Assembly (NCBI GenBank): GCA_963717085.1
Contig: CAVQVM010000023.1
Span: forward strand, 186,001-250,000
DNA: 64,000 nt
Source: DASQUK01 sp963717085
Lineage (GTDB): Bacteria > Actinomycetota > Acidimicrobiia > Acidimicrobiales > VFJN01
Reading direction: 5' to 3'
Positions 43,662-51,857 of this stretch are shown here, in pieces. Each line of letters starts with the position of its first letter. The stretch's first letter is position 1. Position numbers and translations under genes: made by a program. The notes under the pieces were generated by a model. The model did no database searches, had not been told where the DNA came from, and saw nothing but the letters and a program-made list of their open reading frames with translations.

Positions 43662-44555
43662 ATGGCTGATCTCGGATTCGATGGCAAGGTCGCGATCATC
43701 ACGGGCGCCGGCGGGGGTCTGGGACGTTCTCACGCCCTCGAGCTGGCCCGCCGTGGCGCCCTGATCGTCGCCAATGACCTCGGCGGATCGGTCGACGGGA
43801 CCGGCAGCGGCACCACCGCCGCTCAGGCCGTGGTCGACGAGATCACGGCAGCAGGCGGTGACGCCGTGGCCAATTACGACTCCGTCGCCACGTCGGAGGG
43901 CGGCCAGGCCATCGTGCAGACGGCGCTCGACCGCTTCGGCCGCGTCGACATCGTGATCAACAACGCCGGCATCCTGCGGGACGCGTCGTTCAAGAACATG
44001 GGTCCGGACAACGTCAACCCCGTGCTCGACGTCCACCTCCGGGGCGCGTTCCACGTCACGCAGCCGGCCTGGGAGCACATGCGGGCCCAGAACTACGGCC
44101 GCATCGTCAACACGAGCTCCGGGGCGGGCGTGTTCGGCAACTTCGGCCAGACCAACTACGGCGCCGCCAAGATGGGCCTCGTCGGCCTCACCCGGGTGCT
44201 CGCGGTCGAGGGAGCCAAGAACAACATCAAGGTCAACGCCATCGCCCCGGTGGCCAAGACCCGCATGACCGAGGATCTGCTGGGGCCGATCGCAGACAAG
44301 CTGCTTCCCGAGTCGGTCACGCCGCTCGTGGTCTTCCTGGCCCACGAGGACTGCCCGGTGACCGGCGAGCTCTACACGCTGGGCGGGGGCCGGGTGGCGC
44401 GGGTCTTCCTGGGGGTCACCCAGGGCATCGTCGACCCGAAGCTCACGCCAGAGATCGTGCGCGACCGCTTCGACGAGATCCGCGACGAGGCGGGCTACGA
44501 GGTACCGGCGCAAATGAACGACGAACTGCGGATCGCTCTCAAGTCCCTGAGCTGA
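43662..44555 (+). CDS. Short-chain dehydrogenase, MFE-2-type (3R)-hydroxyacyl-CoA dehydrogenase-like
   Basis: 297 residues from ATG 43662. The cofactor loop GAGGGLGRSHALELARRGALIVANDLGGS and catalytic segment NTSSGAGVFGNFGQTNYGAAKMG match the 17-beta-HSD type 4 group. It resembles the SDR at 28203-29105 along most of its length (shared NDLGG, GQTNYGAAK), so the window has two paralogues. It lacks an adjacent MaoC partner. The C-terminal ~45 residues (after LGVTQGIVDPKLTPEIV) extend beyond the catalytic domain. Likely role: fatty acid or sterol side-chain oxidation. Confidence 0.92.
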   Translation: MADLGFDGKVAIITGAGGGLGRSHALELARRGALIVANDLGGSVDGTGSGTTAAQAVVDEITAAGGDAVANYDSVATSEGGQAIVQTALDRFGRVDIVINNAGILRDASFKNMGPDNVNPVLDVHLRGAFHVTQPAWEHMRAQNYGRIVNTSSGAGVFGNFGQTNYGAAKMGLVGLTRVLAVEGAKNNIKVNAIAPVAKTRMTEDLLGPIADKLLPESVTPLVVFLAHEDCPVTGELYTLGGGRVARVFLGVTQGIVDPKLTPEIVRDRFDEIRDEAGYEVPAQMNDELRIALKSLS

Positions 44556-44578
44556 CAGGAGTGGATTTCGCGAGTTAG

Positions 44579-44588
44579 CGATATATCG
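44579..44588. promoter_or_regulatory. Palindrome upstream of the PadR gene, operator candidate
   Basis: CGATATATCG is a perfect 10-bp palindrome in an AT-rich patch (GCGATATATCGTC), about 35 bp before the PadR start. AT-rich dyads in this position are common self-regulation sites for PadR proteins. The same patch may contain the -10 region. Confidence 0.5.
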
Positions 44589-44622
44589 TCAACCCATCGG
44601 CAAGCGATCGATAGGAGTGACG

Positions 44623-45192
44623 ATGAGAAATCGAACGTTCGGGCACCACTACGGCCCGTGGATGGCCCCCTTCCCCGGGCATTTCGCGTTCGACTTCGAT
44701 CCCCGAGGCCGAGGCCGGGGCGGACGGGGTCGCGGTCGTCGTAACCGCGGCGATGTCAGGGCGGCGTTGCTGGCGCTGCTGAACGAGCGGCCGATGCACG
44801 GCTACGAGATGATCCAGGAGCTCGACGACCGGACCGGTGGCATCTGGCGCCCCAGCCCTGGGTCCGTCTATCCGACGCTGCAGCTGCTCGAGGACGAGGG
44901 CCTGATCACCAGCGAGACGAGCGAGGGCCGCAAGCGGTTCACGCTCACCGACGCCGGGCGCGAGGAAGCCGCGAAGGCGACGGCGGCCCCGCCCTGGGCC
45001 CAGTACGCCGACGACGACACGGTGTCGACGGTCACCGAGTTCCGCAAGGCGTCGTTCGGCGTCATGAACGCCCTCGGCCAGGTCGGTTTCTCGGGGTCCG
45101 ACGAGCAGCGGGCCCGGGCGCTCGAGGTGCTCGCCGAGACCCGCCGCAAGCTCTACGCCATCCTCGCGGAGGACGACGCCGAGTCGGTGTAA
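44623..45192 (+). CDS. PadR-family transcriptional regulator
   Basis: 189 residues from ATG 44623, with AGGAG 5 nt upstream. The N-terminal 40 residues are Gly/Arg/His-rich (FGHHYGPW, then GRGRGGRGRGRRNRG). The PadR winged helix follows: RAALLALLNERPMHGYEMIQELDDRTGG and PSPGSVYPTLQLLEDEGLI, with wing EGRKRFTLTDAG. A C-terminal helical dimerisation domain ends the protein. The PHY/TLQLLEDEGL hallmark is clear. No transporter follows directly; its neighbours are an SDR gene and a DinB relic, so its target is not obvious apart from itself. Confidence 0.93.
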   Translation: MRNRTFGHHYGPWMAPFPGHFAFDFDPRGRGRGGRGRGRRNRGDVRAALLALLNERPMHGYEMIQELDDRTGGIWRPSPGSVYPTLQLLEDEGLITSETSEGRKRFTLTDAGREEAAKATAAPPWAQYADDDTVSTVTEFRKASFGVMNALGQVGFSGSDEQRARALEVLAETRRKLYAILAEDDAESV

Positions 45193-45217
45193 CTGCCCGG
45201 GGTGGCAGGCTGCCGGG

Positions 45218-45602
45218 ATGAGCGATCCCAGCTCCTGGTTTCCGGAGCTTCGGCCGGCGGACGAACGCACCGCGCTGGAGCAGTTCCTCGACCAGTATCG
45301 GCATATCGCTGCCGGAACCTTGGGCGTCCGCTCCCCTGGCTGAGGACCCCGACTGGCCGTTCCACTCCAGCCGGCACGACTCGGTCGACGAGGTGCTGTC
45401 CCTCTACTCCACCGCCTGTCCGCGCAGTCGCGCCGCAGCCAACCGTTTCGACTCCCTAGATGCCGTCGCGGTGGTCCCTTCGTACGGGAAGGGTCCGGTC
45501 AACCTCAGGTGGATCCTCGTGCACATGATCGACGAGACCGCTCGCCACGCGGGCCACCTCGACCTGTTGCGCGACGCCATCGACCGCCGAGCCTCGAGCT
45601 AG
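45218..45602 (+). pseudogene. DinB/DUF664-like gene with internal deletion and frameshift
   Basis: The N-terminal piece (ATG 45218: SDPSSWFPELRPADERTALE, QFLDQYRHIAAGTL) matches the start of DUF664 DinB-like proteins. It stops at 45343. In another frame the sequence resumes as AEDPDWPFHSSRHDSVDEVLS and runs to GPVNLRWILVHMIDETARHAGHLDLLR, the typical C-terminus. About 50 codons between the halves, including the first metal histidine region, are missing and the frame is shifted near 45320. The remaining protein cannot fold as a normal four-helix bundle. Confidence 0.85.
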
Positions 45603-46853
45603 CTGCCGGCCGTAGCGACGGCACGCTCGGCGAGCACACGGGCGCGGAGACGGGCACGCCAGGCCTCGAGCCATGCCTTGCGTCGTTCGAGGTCGGCGTC
45701 GGGTGGTGGCCGTTGCGGCGCGGCCGCCGGAGGGTTGCCATCGCCGTGTTCCCAGCGCCAACGGTTGTGGTACGGGCAGCGGAGTTGGCCGTTCTCTGCG
45801 TCGGTGTCGCCGCCGCGCGACCACGGTTGGATGTGGTCGCCCTGGCAGCGCTCCGCGGGCATGTCGCAACCAGCGTGCGTGCAGCCTCGGTCGAGGACCT
45901 CGAGGGCTCGGCGCACGGCTCCGGTGAAGCGGCGGGCCCGTCCCAGGTCGACTACCCGGGAGGGACCATCGAACACCACCCGTTCGATGAGCGCCTCGTC
46001 GAGCAGGGAGGCGACTGTGCCGGGCGTGATCACGGTGCGATCGGCCAGTTCACACACCCGGCCCCTGAAGGTCTCGTAGCCCACCAACACGCTGACGAGC
46101 GGTTGGGGGCGCTTGCCGTCTGCCGGTGCCGTCAAGGCCCTCCGAGCCATCTCCACCAGGGCGTCGTGTCGCCGCTGGGCAGGGGTACGAGTCAGATGGC
46201 CGGTGGTGGCGGCGTCGCCGTGCTCGGCCCGGGCTGCCGCCCAGTCCGCATCGAACAGCTCCTGTTCGATGCGGCCCAACGCCGACGCCACTGTGGCCCG
46301 GCCCAGCGATGTCAGCAGCCCGTCGAGATGGCCGGTGCCGCGGAGGCCCGGAGAAAGATGGAAGCGCCGCAGCGCCTCGTCATGGGCGGCGTCCTTCCGT
46401 CCCGTCGGGGTCGGCGCACTGGCGCCAGTACTCGATGGCTCGGCAGAAGTCGGGCCATGGCAGCGTGCGGGCGAAGTCGACGAGTATCGCCTCGTCGCGG
46501 GCGAAACACTCGACGGTACGGCCACCCGCCAGCGCCGCCAGACAGTGACGCGTGCCTCTGACTGATGTTCCCCGCCGCGAATGCTTCGGCCGTGACCGAC
46601 ATGGTCCGCAACCGGCGCCCCAACCACACCCTCGGCTCGCGCCTGGCCCGACCGGCAACCTGCAGTGATGCGCCAACCACGCGCCGCAGCTCCGAGACCC
46701 GTCATCGGCCCATGCCCGCCGTGCCTCCAACGCCGCCGTCAGGCCGACTCGTCGCCGCCGCCATCCGCGCCTGTTGGCGGTGCAAGCTCCACAACCGCAT
46801 CCGCCAACTCGCCATCAGTCGAGCGAGTCGGGATCCAGGCCCGACCGACCCAT
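45599..46853 (-). pseudogene. DUF222/HNH endonuclease gene (13E12 family) broken by several frameshifts
   Basis: Reading leftward from ATG 46853, family-like protein appears in successive frames: MGRSGLDPDSLD; DGELADAVVELA; EARRAWADDGSRSCGAWLAHHC; TAEAFAAGNISQRHASL; ECFARDEAILVDFARTLPWPD; then an uninterrupted C-terminal half to 45599. That half includes the nuclease core (CDMPAERCQGDHIQPWSRGG, ENGQLRCPYHNRWR). At least four frame changes are needed, so the gene is inactive although the HNH domain itself is still open. The stop TAG shares the palindrome CTAG with the stop of the convergent DinB relic. Confidence 0.85.
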
Positions 46854-46989
46854 CGAGTGCCGCGTGAGTGGGAGAGTGCAGCGCTGACCGCCGTGCTGCT
46901 CACCCGTCCACGCCACTCTTCGGATACCCCAACATATGTTCGTATCAATACCATGTGACACGTTGACTGGCCAGTAGTTTTCGTAGAAC

Positions 46990-47439
46990 TCAGTGGCCTC
47001 TAGCCACCCGGAGGGCCCACCCGACGAGCGGTAGCTGGAGCGGCAGCCGAGCCAGAGCAATCGCCCGGAAACGGCCCACCGGCATGTCCGGAACGGCCTG
47101 GTGCTCGGTGCCGGCGTCGAGCGCCATCTGCACGTTGGCGGGGAACACGGCGACCAGCACGGCCGCGGTGAGCACGCCGCCGACCCTGCCGGTGCGCCGG
47201 CTCGACAACAGCGCTCCGCATGCGATCTCGGCCGCCCCGCTCGTCAGTACGACACGCCGGGCGTCACCCGCCCAACGCGGGACGATGCGCTCGTAGGCCG
47301 CCGGCGCGACGAAGTGTGTGACTCCGGCGCCCACCATGAGCGCGGCCAACCCCAACCGTGAACTTCGGACGCTCGCAGACTCGGGCTGGGCTCCCTGAAG
47401 CTCGAGGCCGCGCTCTGTCGACACCGGCGGGGAGGTCAC
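46990..47439 (-). CDS. DoxX-like small membrane protein
   Basis: 149 residues with about four membrane segments: LGLAALMVGAGVTHFVAP, VLTSGAAEIACGALL, GGVLTAAVLVAVFPANVQMAL and LARLPLQLPLVGWAL. The GVTHFVAPAAYERIVP and FPANVQMAL motifs match DoxX-family proteins, which are linked to thiol/redox or quinone-related functions in some actinobacteria. GTG 47439 overlaps the TetR stop (GTGA), so it is translationally coupled and likely controlled by that regulator. Confidence 0.85.
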   Translation of the reverse strand: MTSPPVSTERGLELQGAQPESASVRSSRLGLAALMVGAGVTHFVAPAAYERIVPRWAGDARRVVLTSGAAEIACGALLSSRRTGRVGGVLTAAVLVAVFPANVQMALDAGTEHQAVPDMPVGRFRAIALARLPLQLPLVGWALRVARGH

Positions 47440-48059
47440 GCGCCGCCGGATGCCAGGACGGCCCGGACCAGGCGGGCGAGCACGGCTCGGGCGCGTGCGG
47501 GGTCGTCGTCCCAATCCGTGCGCAGCGTCTCCCAGGTCGCCCACGACGAGGCGGTCGCCAGGGCCTCGGTCACCTCGGCGCGGACCTGCGCCGGGACGCC
47601 GGCCAGTTCCGATGCAAAGACCTGCTCGACCTCGGCGCGCAGGAAGGCCGAGCCGGCGCGCATCGCCCTCCGTATCTCGGGAGCGAACGGACCGTGGACG
47701 CCCGCCGCCACCCGGAAGGGCGTCATCGCCTCGAGCAGGTTGGAGCGCTGCTCGACGAAGCGGGCGATGCGGTCGTCGAGGGGGAGCGTGGCATCGATGG
47801 GGGCGAGCAGCGCGGCCATGCGCTCGGCGATGCTCTCGGTGACGGCGATGTGCAACGACGGGAGGTCGTCGAAGTGCTGGAACACCGAGCGGACCGAGAC
47901 GCCGGCGCGCGCGGCGATCCGGGGGGCGGTCGGCCGAAGGTCGCCCTCCTCGACGAGCGCGATGCAGGCGTCGACGATGGCCTCGCGCGTGCGCAGGGCT
48001 CGCGCGGCACGCCCGTCGGCGGGCACCGCGGGCACGGCAGGTGCGGCAGTTTCTTGCAC
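47436..48059 (-). CDS. TetR-family transcriptional regulator
   Basis: 207 residues from GTG 48059. The N-terminal helix-turn-helix reads TREAIVDACIALVEEGDL then IAARAGVSVRSVFQHFDDLPSLHIAV, the standard TetR pattern. The C-terminal ligand domain is all helical and not assignable. It lies between a SnoaL-like gene and the DoxX gene, with 12-bp and overlapping junctions, so the three form one operon that it probably represses. Confidence 0.93.
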   Translation of the reverse strand: MQETAAPAVPAVPADGRAARALRTREAIVDACIALVEEGDLRPTAPRIAARAGVSVRSVFQHFDDLPSLHIAVTESIAERMAALLAPIDATLPLDDRIARFVEQRSNLLEAMTPFRVAAGVHGPFAPEIRRAMRAGSAFLRAEVEQVFASELAGVPAQVRAEVTEALATASSWATWETLRTDWDDDPARARAVLARLVRAVLASGGA

Positions 48060-48071
48060 TCGCCCTGCAGG

Positions 48072-48467
48072 TTACCCGGGAGCGCTGGGCGCCACGGGCG
48101 ACCCGTGGTGCAGCACCATGCGCCAGTGGCCGTCGATGCGGCGGAACATGTTGACCGCCGCCACCGTCCCCCCCACCTGCTCCCCGATCAGGTTCTCGTC
48201 GAGGGTCACCCAGGCGAGCTCGCCCGCCAGGTGCACGCGCTCGTCGGTGAGGATGAACTGCAGGTGCTGTGGCCCGCCGAACAGGGCGAACCACGACCCG
48301 GCGACGGCGCCCCAGCCGTGCAGTGTCTTCCAGCCCGGATGCGTGCACACCACCTCGTCGTCGTGCACCCACAGGTCGGACATGGCGTCCAGGTCCCGAG
48401 CCTCGAACGCCTCGTAGAAGCCCCGGTTCGCGGCCAGCACCGCCTCGACGTCGACCAATTCGCGCAT
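48072..48467 (-). CDS. SnoaL-like / nuclear transport factor 2-fold protein
   Basis: 131 residues. The cone-shaped NTF2 fold is recognisable from AANRGFYEAFEARDLDAMSDLWVHDD, WKTLHGWGAVAGSW and GGTVAAVNMFRRIDGHWRMVLHHGSP, matching the SnoaL-like DUF4440/SnoaL_3 group. Such proteins act as small hydrolases, isomerases or binding proteins; no catalytic assignment is safe. It is the first gene of the SnoaL-TetR-DoxX operon. ATG 48467 or GTG 48470. Confidence 0.88.
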   Translation of the reverse strand: MRELVDVEAVLAANRGFYEAFEARDLDAMSDLWVHDDEVVCTHPGWKTLHGWGAVAGSWFALFGGPQHLQFILTDERVHLAGELAWVTLDENLIGEQVGGTVAAVNMFRRIDGHWRMVLHHGSPVAPSAPG

Positions 48468-48540
48468 CACGCCGACCCTATCGCCACCGGCCGGGTGCGC
48501 CGGTTGGGCCCAGGGCGAGGGCCGCTGCCAGCATGGCGGC

Positions 48541-49392
48541 GTGCCCCCCATCCGGAAGGTGCCCTCGACCGACGGCGTCACGCTCGCGCTCATCGACCTG
48601 GGCGGCGACGGTCGGCCGCTGCTGTTCTGCCACCCCACCGGGTTCCACGGGATGATCTGGGCACCGCTGGCCGCGCACCTGGCGGACGTGGCGCACAGCT
48701 GGGCGGTCGACTTTCGCGGCCACGGCGACAGCTCGGTGCCCGCGTCGATGGACTTCGCCTGGGACCGCATGGTCGACGACGTGCTCGCCGTCGTCGACGA
48801 CCTCGGCATCACCGAGGTGAAAGCCGTCGGCCATTCGATGGGCGGTGCCGCGCTGCTGCTGGCCGAGATGCGCCGGCCAGGGACCTTTGCGGGTCTCTGG
48901 CTGTACGAGCCCGTCGTGTTCCCGAGGTCGGGGGGCGTGCCCGCCCCCAACCCGATGGCCGCTGCGGCCCGGCGTCGCCGTCCCTGGTTCCCCGACGCCG
49001 AGGCCGCGTATGCCAACTTTGCCGCCAAGCCGTCGCTCGGCTCCCTCGATCCCGCGGCGTTGCGCGCCTACGTGGACCACGGGCTGCGCCCATGCCACAG
49101 CGCAGACGGCGACCACGCCGTCGAGCTCAAGTGCGCGCCCGAGGTGGAGGCGCTCGTGTTCGAGAACGGCCTCCGCGCCGCCGCCGCCACATTCGACCGC
49201 CTGGCCGAGGTGCGAATCCCGGTCACGGTTGCGGCCAGCGTGGACGGCGGTGGTCCCGCACACGCAGCGCCGCTGATCGTCGACGCGCTGCCCCACGGGC
49301 GCCTCGAGCGGTTCCGGCTGACGCACTTCGGACCGATGGAGGATCCGGCCGGCATCGCGGTCGCCATCCGGGCCGACCTCGACCTCGGCTGA
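48541..49392 (+). CDS. Alpha/beta hydrolase
   Basis: 283 residues from GTG 48541. Typical fold order: LLFCHPTGFHGMIWAPLAAHL (oxyanion strand HPTG), AVDFRGHGDS, nucleophile elbow VGHSMGGAALLLAE (Ser in GHSMGG), late histidine in LTHFGPMEDP. The acid residue is likely the Asp in VAASVDGGG. Substrate unknown; similar proteins hydrolyse esters or C-C bonds. It diverges from the SnoaL operon with about 70 bp between starts. Confidence 0.9.
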   Translation: MPPIRKVPSTDGVTLALIDLGGDGRPLLFCHPTGFHGMIWAPLAAHLADVAHSWAVDFRGHGDSSVPASMDFAWDRMVDDVLAVVDDLGITEVKAVGHSMGGAALLLAEMRRPGTFAGLWLYEPVVFPRSGGVPAPNPMAAAARRRRPWFPDAEAAYANFAAKPSLGSLDPAALRAYVDHGLRPCHSADGDHAVELKCAPEVEALVFENGLRAAAATFDRLAEVRIPVTVAASVDGGGPAHAAPLIVDALPHGRLERFRLTHFGPMEDPAGIAVAIRADLDLG

Positions 49393-49456
49393 GGCGATCC
49401 CCCCGCGCCGTGAGGGTCCGCCGTTGGTGTCACACCCCGCGCCTACTGTCGGCGGC

Positions 49457-50299
49457 ATGGCGTTTCCGGTGCCACGATCGCTGAGCCCTTCGAAGGTGTC
49501 CTCGTTCACCGACTGCGCGCTCGCCTTCCGGTTCTCGGTGATCGACCGGCTGCCGGAGCCGCCGTCGCCGGCGGCCACCAGGGGCACGCTGGTTCACGCC
49601 GCGCTCGAACGCCTCCATCTGCTGCCACCCGCGGAACGCACGGTCGACGCCGCGCTGGCCTGCCTGGCCGACGCCAGCGTCGAGCTGCGCGACGACCCCG
49701 AATACGTCGGTCTCGAGCTGAGCGGCGACGACGAGGTGGCGTTCCATGCCGAGGCCGCGCAGCTGGTGCGCAACTACTTCCGCCTGGAGGATCCGCGCTC
49801 GGTGCGGGCGATCGGCCTCGAGCTGATGCTCACTGCCGAGGTGGATGGCCTGCCCCTGCGGGGGATCATCGACCGCCTCGAGCTCGACGGCGAGGGCGGC
49901 CTCGTCGTCACCGACTACAAGACGGGTGCTGCGCCATCGACGCAGTACGAGCGCAAGCGCCTCTCCGGTGTCCACATCTACTCGCTGCTGTGCGAGGAGT
50001 TGCTGGGCCGCCGGCCGACCCGGGTGCAGCTGCTGTTCCTGCGCGACCCGCTGGCCATCATCACCGAGCCGAGCGACCGCTCGACGCGCGGCACCCGGCG
50101 CACGCTCGGAGCCGTGTGGCAGGCGGTCGAGCGCGCCTGCCACCGGGAGGATTTCCGGCCCCAGCCCTCCCGGCTGTGCGAGTGGTGCTCGTTCCGGGCC
50201 TACTGCCCTGCCTTCGGCGGCGATCCCGACGCCGCCCGGGCGCTGGCCGAGCACGCGGCGGCCGAGGCGGAGCCGCAGCTGGCACTCGAGCTCGCCTGA
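49457..50299 (+). CDS. RecB-like PD-(D/E)XK nuclease with probable Fe-S cluster
   Basis: 280 residues. The start RSLSPSKVSSFTDCALAFRF and the end RLCEWCSFRAYCPAF together supply four cysteines, the pattern that holds a 4Fe-4S cluster in AddB/Cas4-type nucleases. Catalytic residues appear as GTLVHAALERL (His), GIIDRLEL (Asp) and VVTDYKTG (Asp-x-Lys). It is a stand-alone nuclease, lacking a helicase domain. Actinobacteria commonly encode such a protein near mycothiol and repair genes; here it is followed 16 bp later by a PAP2 gene. Confidence 0.92.
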   Translation: MAFPVPRSLSPSKVSSFTDCALAFRFSVIDRLPEPPSPAATRGTLVHAALERLHLLPPAERTVDAALACLADASVELRDDPEYVGLELSGDDEVAFHAEAAQLVRNYFRLEDPRSVRAIGLELMLTAEVDGLPLRGIIDRLELDGEGGLVVTDYKTGAAPSTQYERKRLSGVHIYSLLCEELLGRRPTRVQLLFLRDPLAIITEPSDRSTRGTRRTLGAVWQAVERACHREDFRPQPSRLCEWCSFRAYCPAFGGDPDAARALAEHAAAEAEPQLALELA

Positions 50300-50315
50300 C
50301 GCGGCAGCCGTCCCG

Positions 50316-50873
50316 ATGCCGGGCCGCCTCAACGACATCGCCCAGGCCATAGGTCGCTTCGACGGCGCGATCGACGAGCGCATCGACCGCTTCCGGGGGC
50401 ACCCGCACGTCGACCGGTTGATGTACGCCGCCTCGGAGCTCGGCGACTTCAGCCTGGTGTGGCATCTGGTCAACACCGGGCGGGCGCTCGCCCCGGATCG
50501 GCGCCTCATCCACGCGGTCAGGGTCGCCGCCATCCTCGGCGTCGAGTCGGCGTTGGTGAACGGACCGGTCAAGAGCCTGTTCCGGCGCCACCGGCCCGCC
50601 TGGGAGCAGGCGCGGCCGCTGCGCCTACGGCGCCCGCGCACGTCGAGCTTTCCGTCGGGGCACGCCTCGGCGGCCATGACCGCGGCCGGCATACTGAGCC
50701 AGGGCGACCCCCTGTGGCCGCTCTACTACGCGATCGGCGCGGTGGTGGCGGGCAGCCGGGTGTACGTGAAGATCCATCATCCGTCGGACGTGGTGGCGGG
50801 CGCGATTCTCGGCGTGGTGCTGGCCCGCCTCGCGCGACACGCGTGGCCCCTTCCTCCCGCCCATCCGGAATGA
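50316..50873 (+). CDS. PAP2-type phosphatase, membrane-associated
   Basis: 185 residues. The three PAP2 motifs are visible: KSLFRRHRP, PSGHAS and SRVYVKIHHPSDVVAG. There are about four hydrophobic helices (VAAILGVESALVNG, YYAIGAVVAG, VVAGAILGVVLA), fewer than in classic six-helix lipid phosphatases. Likely removes phosphate from a polyprenyl or phospholipid intermediate (for example decaprenylphosphoryl sugars), as an inference from the family. Its stop overlaps the next start (ATGA). Confidence 0.9.
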   Translation: MPGRLNDIAQAIGRFDGAIDERIDRFRGHPHVDRLMYAASELGDFSLVWHLVNTGRALAPDRRLIHAVRVAAILGVESALVNGPVKSLFRRHRPAWEQARPLRLRRPRTSSFPSGHASAAMTAAGILSQGDPLWPLYYAIGAVVAGSRVYVKIHHPSDVVAGAILGVVLARLARHAWPLPPAHPE

Positions 50874-51502
50874 CTCGGGGTGCCGACCCGTTGATCCACT
50901 CGATGAACGACTTCGCCGTCACTTGGGACTACCGGTGCCCGTTCGCGCGGAACGCACACGAGCACATCATCGAGGCGCTCCGCGCCGGGGCCCCGTGGAC
51001 TGTCAGATTCGTGCCGTTCTCGTTGGCGCAGGTCCACGTCGCCGAGGGCGAGCCCGACATCTGGACCCGGCCGCAGGACGACTCCGGGCTGCTCGCGATG
51101 CAGGCGGCCGTGGTGGTGCGGGACGAGTTTGCCGACCGCTTCCTCGATGCGCACCGGGCGCTGTTCGCACTCCGGCACGACGAGGGCAAGCACCTGGAGG
51201 ACCCCGAGGAGGTCCGCCGGGTCCTCACCGCCGCCGGCGTGGACGCCGACAAGGTGTTCGCGAGGATCGACGGCGGGGAGGCGCTCGAGCGCGTCCGGGC
51301 CGAACACACCGCCGCCGCCGAGGATCACGAGGTGTGGGGCGTCCCGACCTTCATCCAGGGCGAAGGCGCCGTCTTCGTGCGGCTCATGGAGCGACCCCGG
51401 GGCGACGCGGAGCTGGCGACCCGGACCATCGAACGCGTCGTGTCGTTGTTGACCGAGTTCCCGGAGCTCAACGAGTTCAAGCACACCTCGTTGAAGCGCT
51501 GA
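50870..51502 (+). CDS. DsbA-family thioredoxin-like oxidoreductase
   Basis: 210 residues. The thioredoxin fold opens with FAVTWDYRCPFARNAHEHI; the active-site loop has one cysteine (CPFA) instead of CxxC. It continues with the helical insertion and closes with EVWGVPTFIQGEGAVFVRLMERP, with the cis-proline in VPTF. Single-cysteine DsbA-like proteins often act on mycothiol adducts or as glutathione-transferase-like isomerases. No signal peptide, so cytosolic. The ATG at 50870 overlaps the PAP2 stop; ATG 50903 is an alternative start. Confidence 0.85.
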   Translation: MTRGADPLIHSMNDFAVTWDYRCPFARNAHEHIIEALRAGAPWTVRFVPFSLAQVHVAEGEPDIWTRPQDDSGLLAMQAAVVVRDEFADRFLDAHRALFALRHDEGKHLEDPEEVRRVLTAAGVDADKVFARIDGGEALERVRAEHTAAAEDHEVWGVPTFIQGEGAVFVRLMERPRGDAELATRTIERVVSLLTEFPELNEFKHTSLKR

Positions 51503-51556
51503 GAGTCTGTCGTCAGGCCACCGCCATCAGGTGGCGGCAGCCAAGGGGAGCGAGCC

Positions 51557-51757
51557 TCAGCCCGGCACCGGGACGTCGAAGTCGTCCCGGTCGTCGCTGC
51601 CCGAGCCCGAGTTGGCGAGGAGCGTCCGCACGTCCAGCAGCAGGTCGGCCACCTCGTTCGAGGACACCAGCTCACGGTGCAGCAGATCGCCCAGGCCCTT
51701 GTCGATGACGGCCAAGGCCTCACTGATCGTCTCATCGAGCGTGTGGGTCTCCGTCAT
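51557..51757 (-). CDS. Small helical protein, function unknown
   Basis: 66 residues: a helical N-terminal half (LDETISEALAVIDKGLGDLLHREL, SNEVADLLLDVRTLL) and an acidic Ser/Gly-rich tail. The helices are amphipathic, suggesting a protein-protein interaction module. The ATG at 51757 begins TETHTLDETI. It is leftward, downstream of no obvious partner. Family not recognised. Confidence 0.65.
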   Translation of the reverse strand: MTETHTLDETISEALAVIDKGLGDLLHRELVSSNEVADLLLDVRTLLANSGSGSDDRDDFDVPVPG

Positions 51758-51857
51758 TAGCGCCCACCATACCGGTCGCTCGACGGTCGGCGACGACAGC
51801 GAGCGGTGAATCGGTCACATGGGAGCGGGTTCTGAGGTCCCCGCCGGCGAGGTTCCA

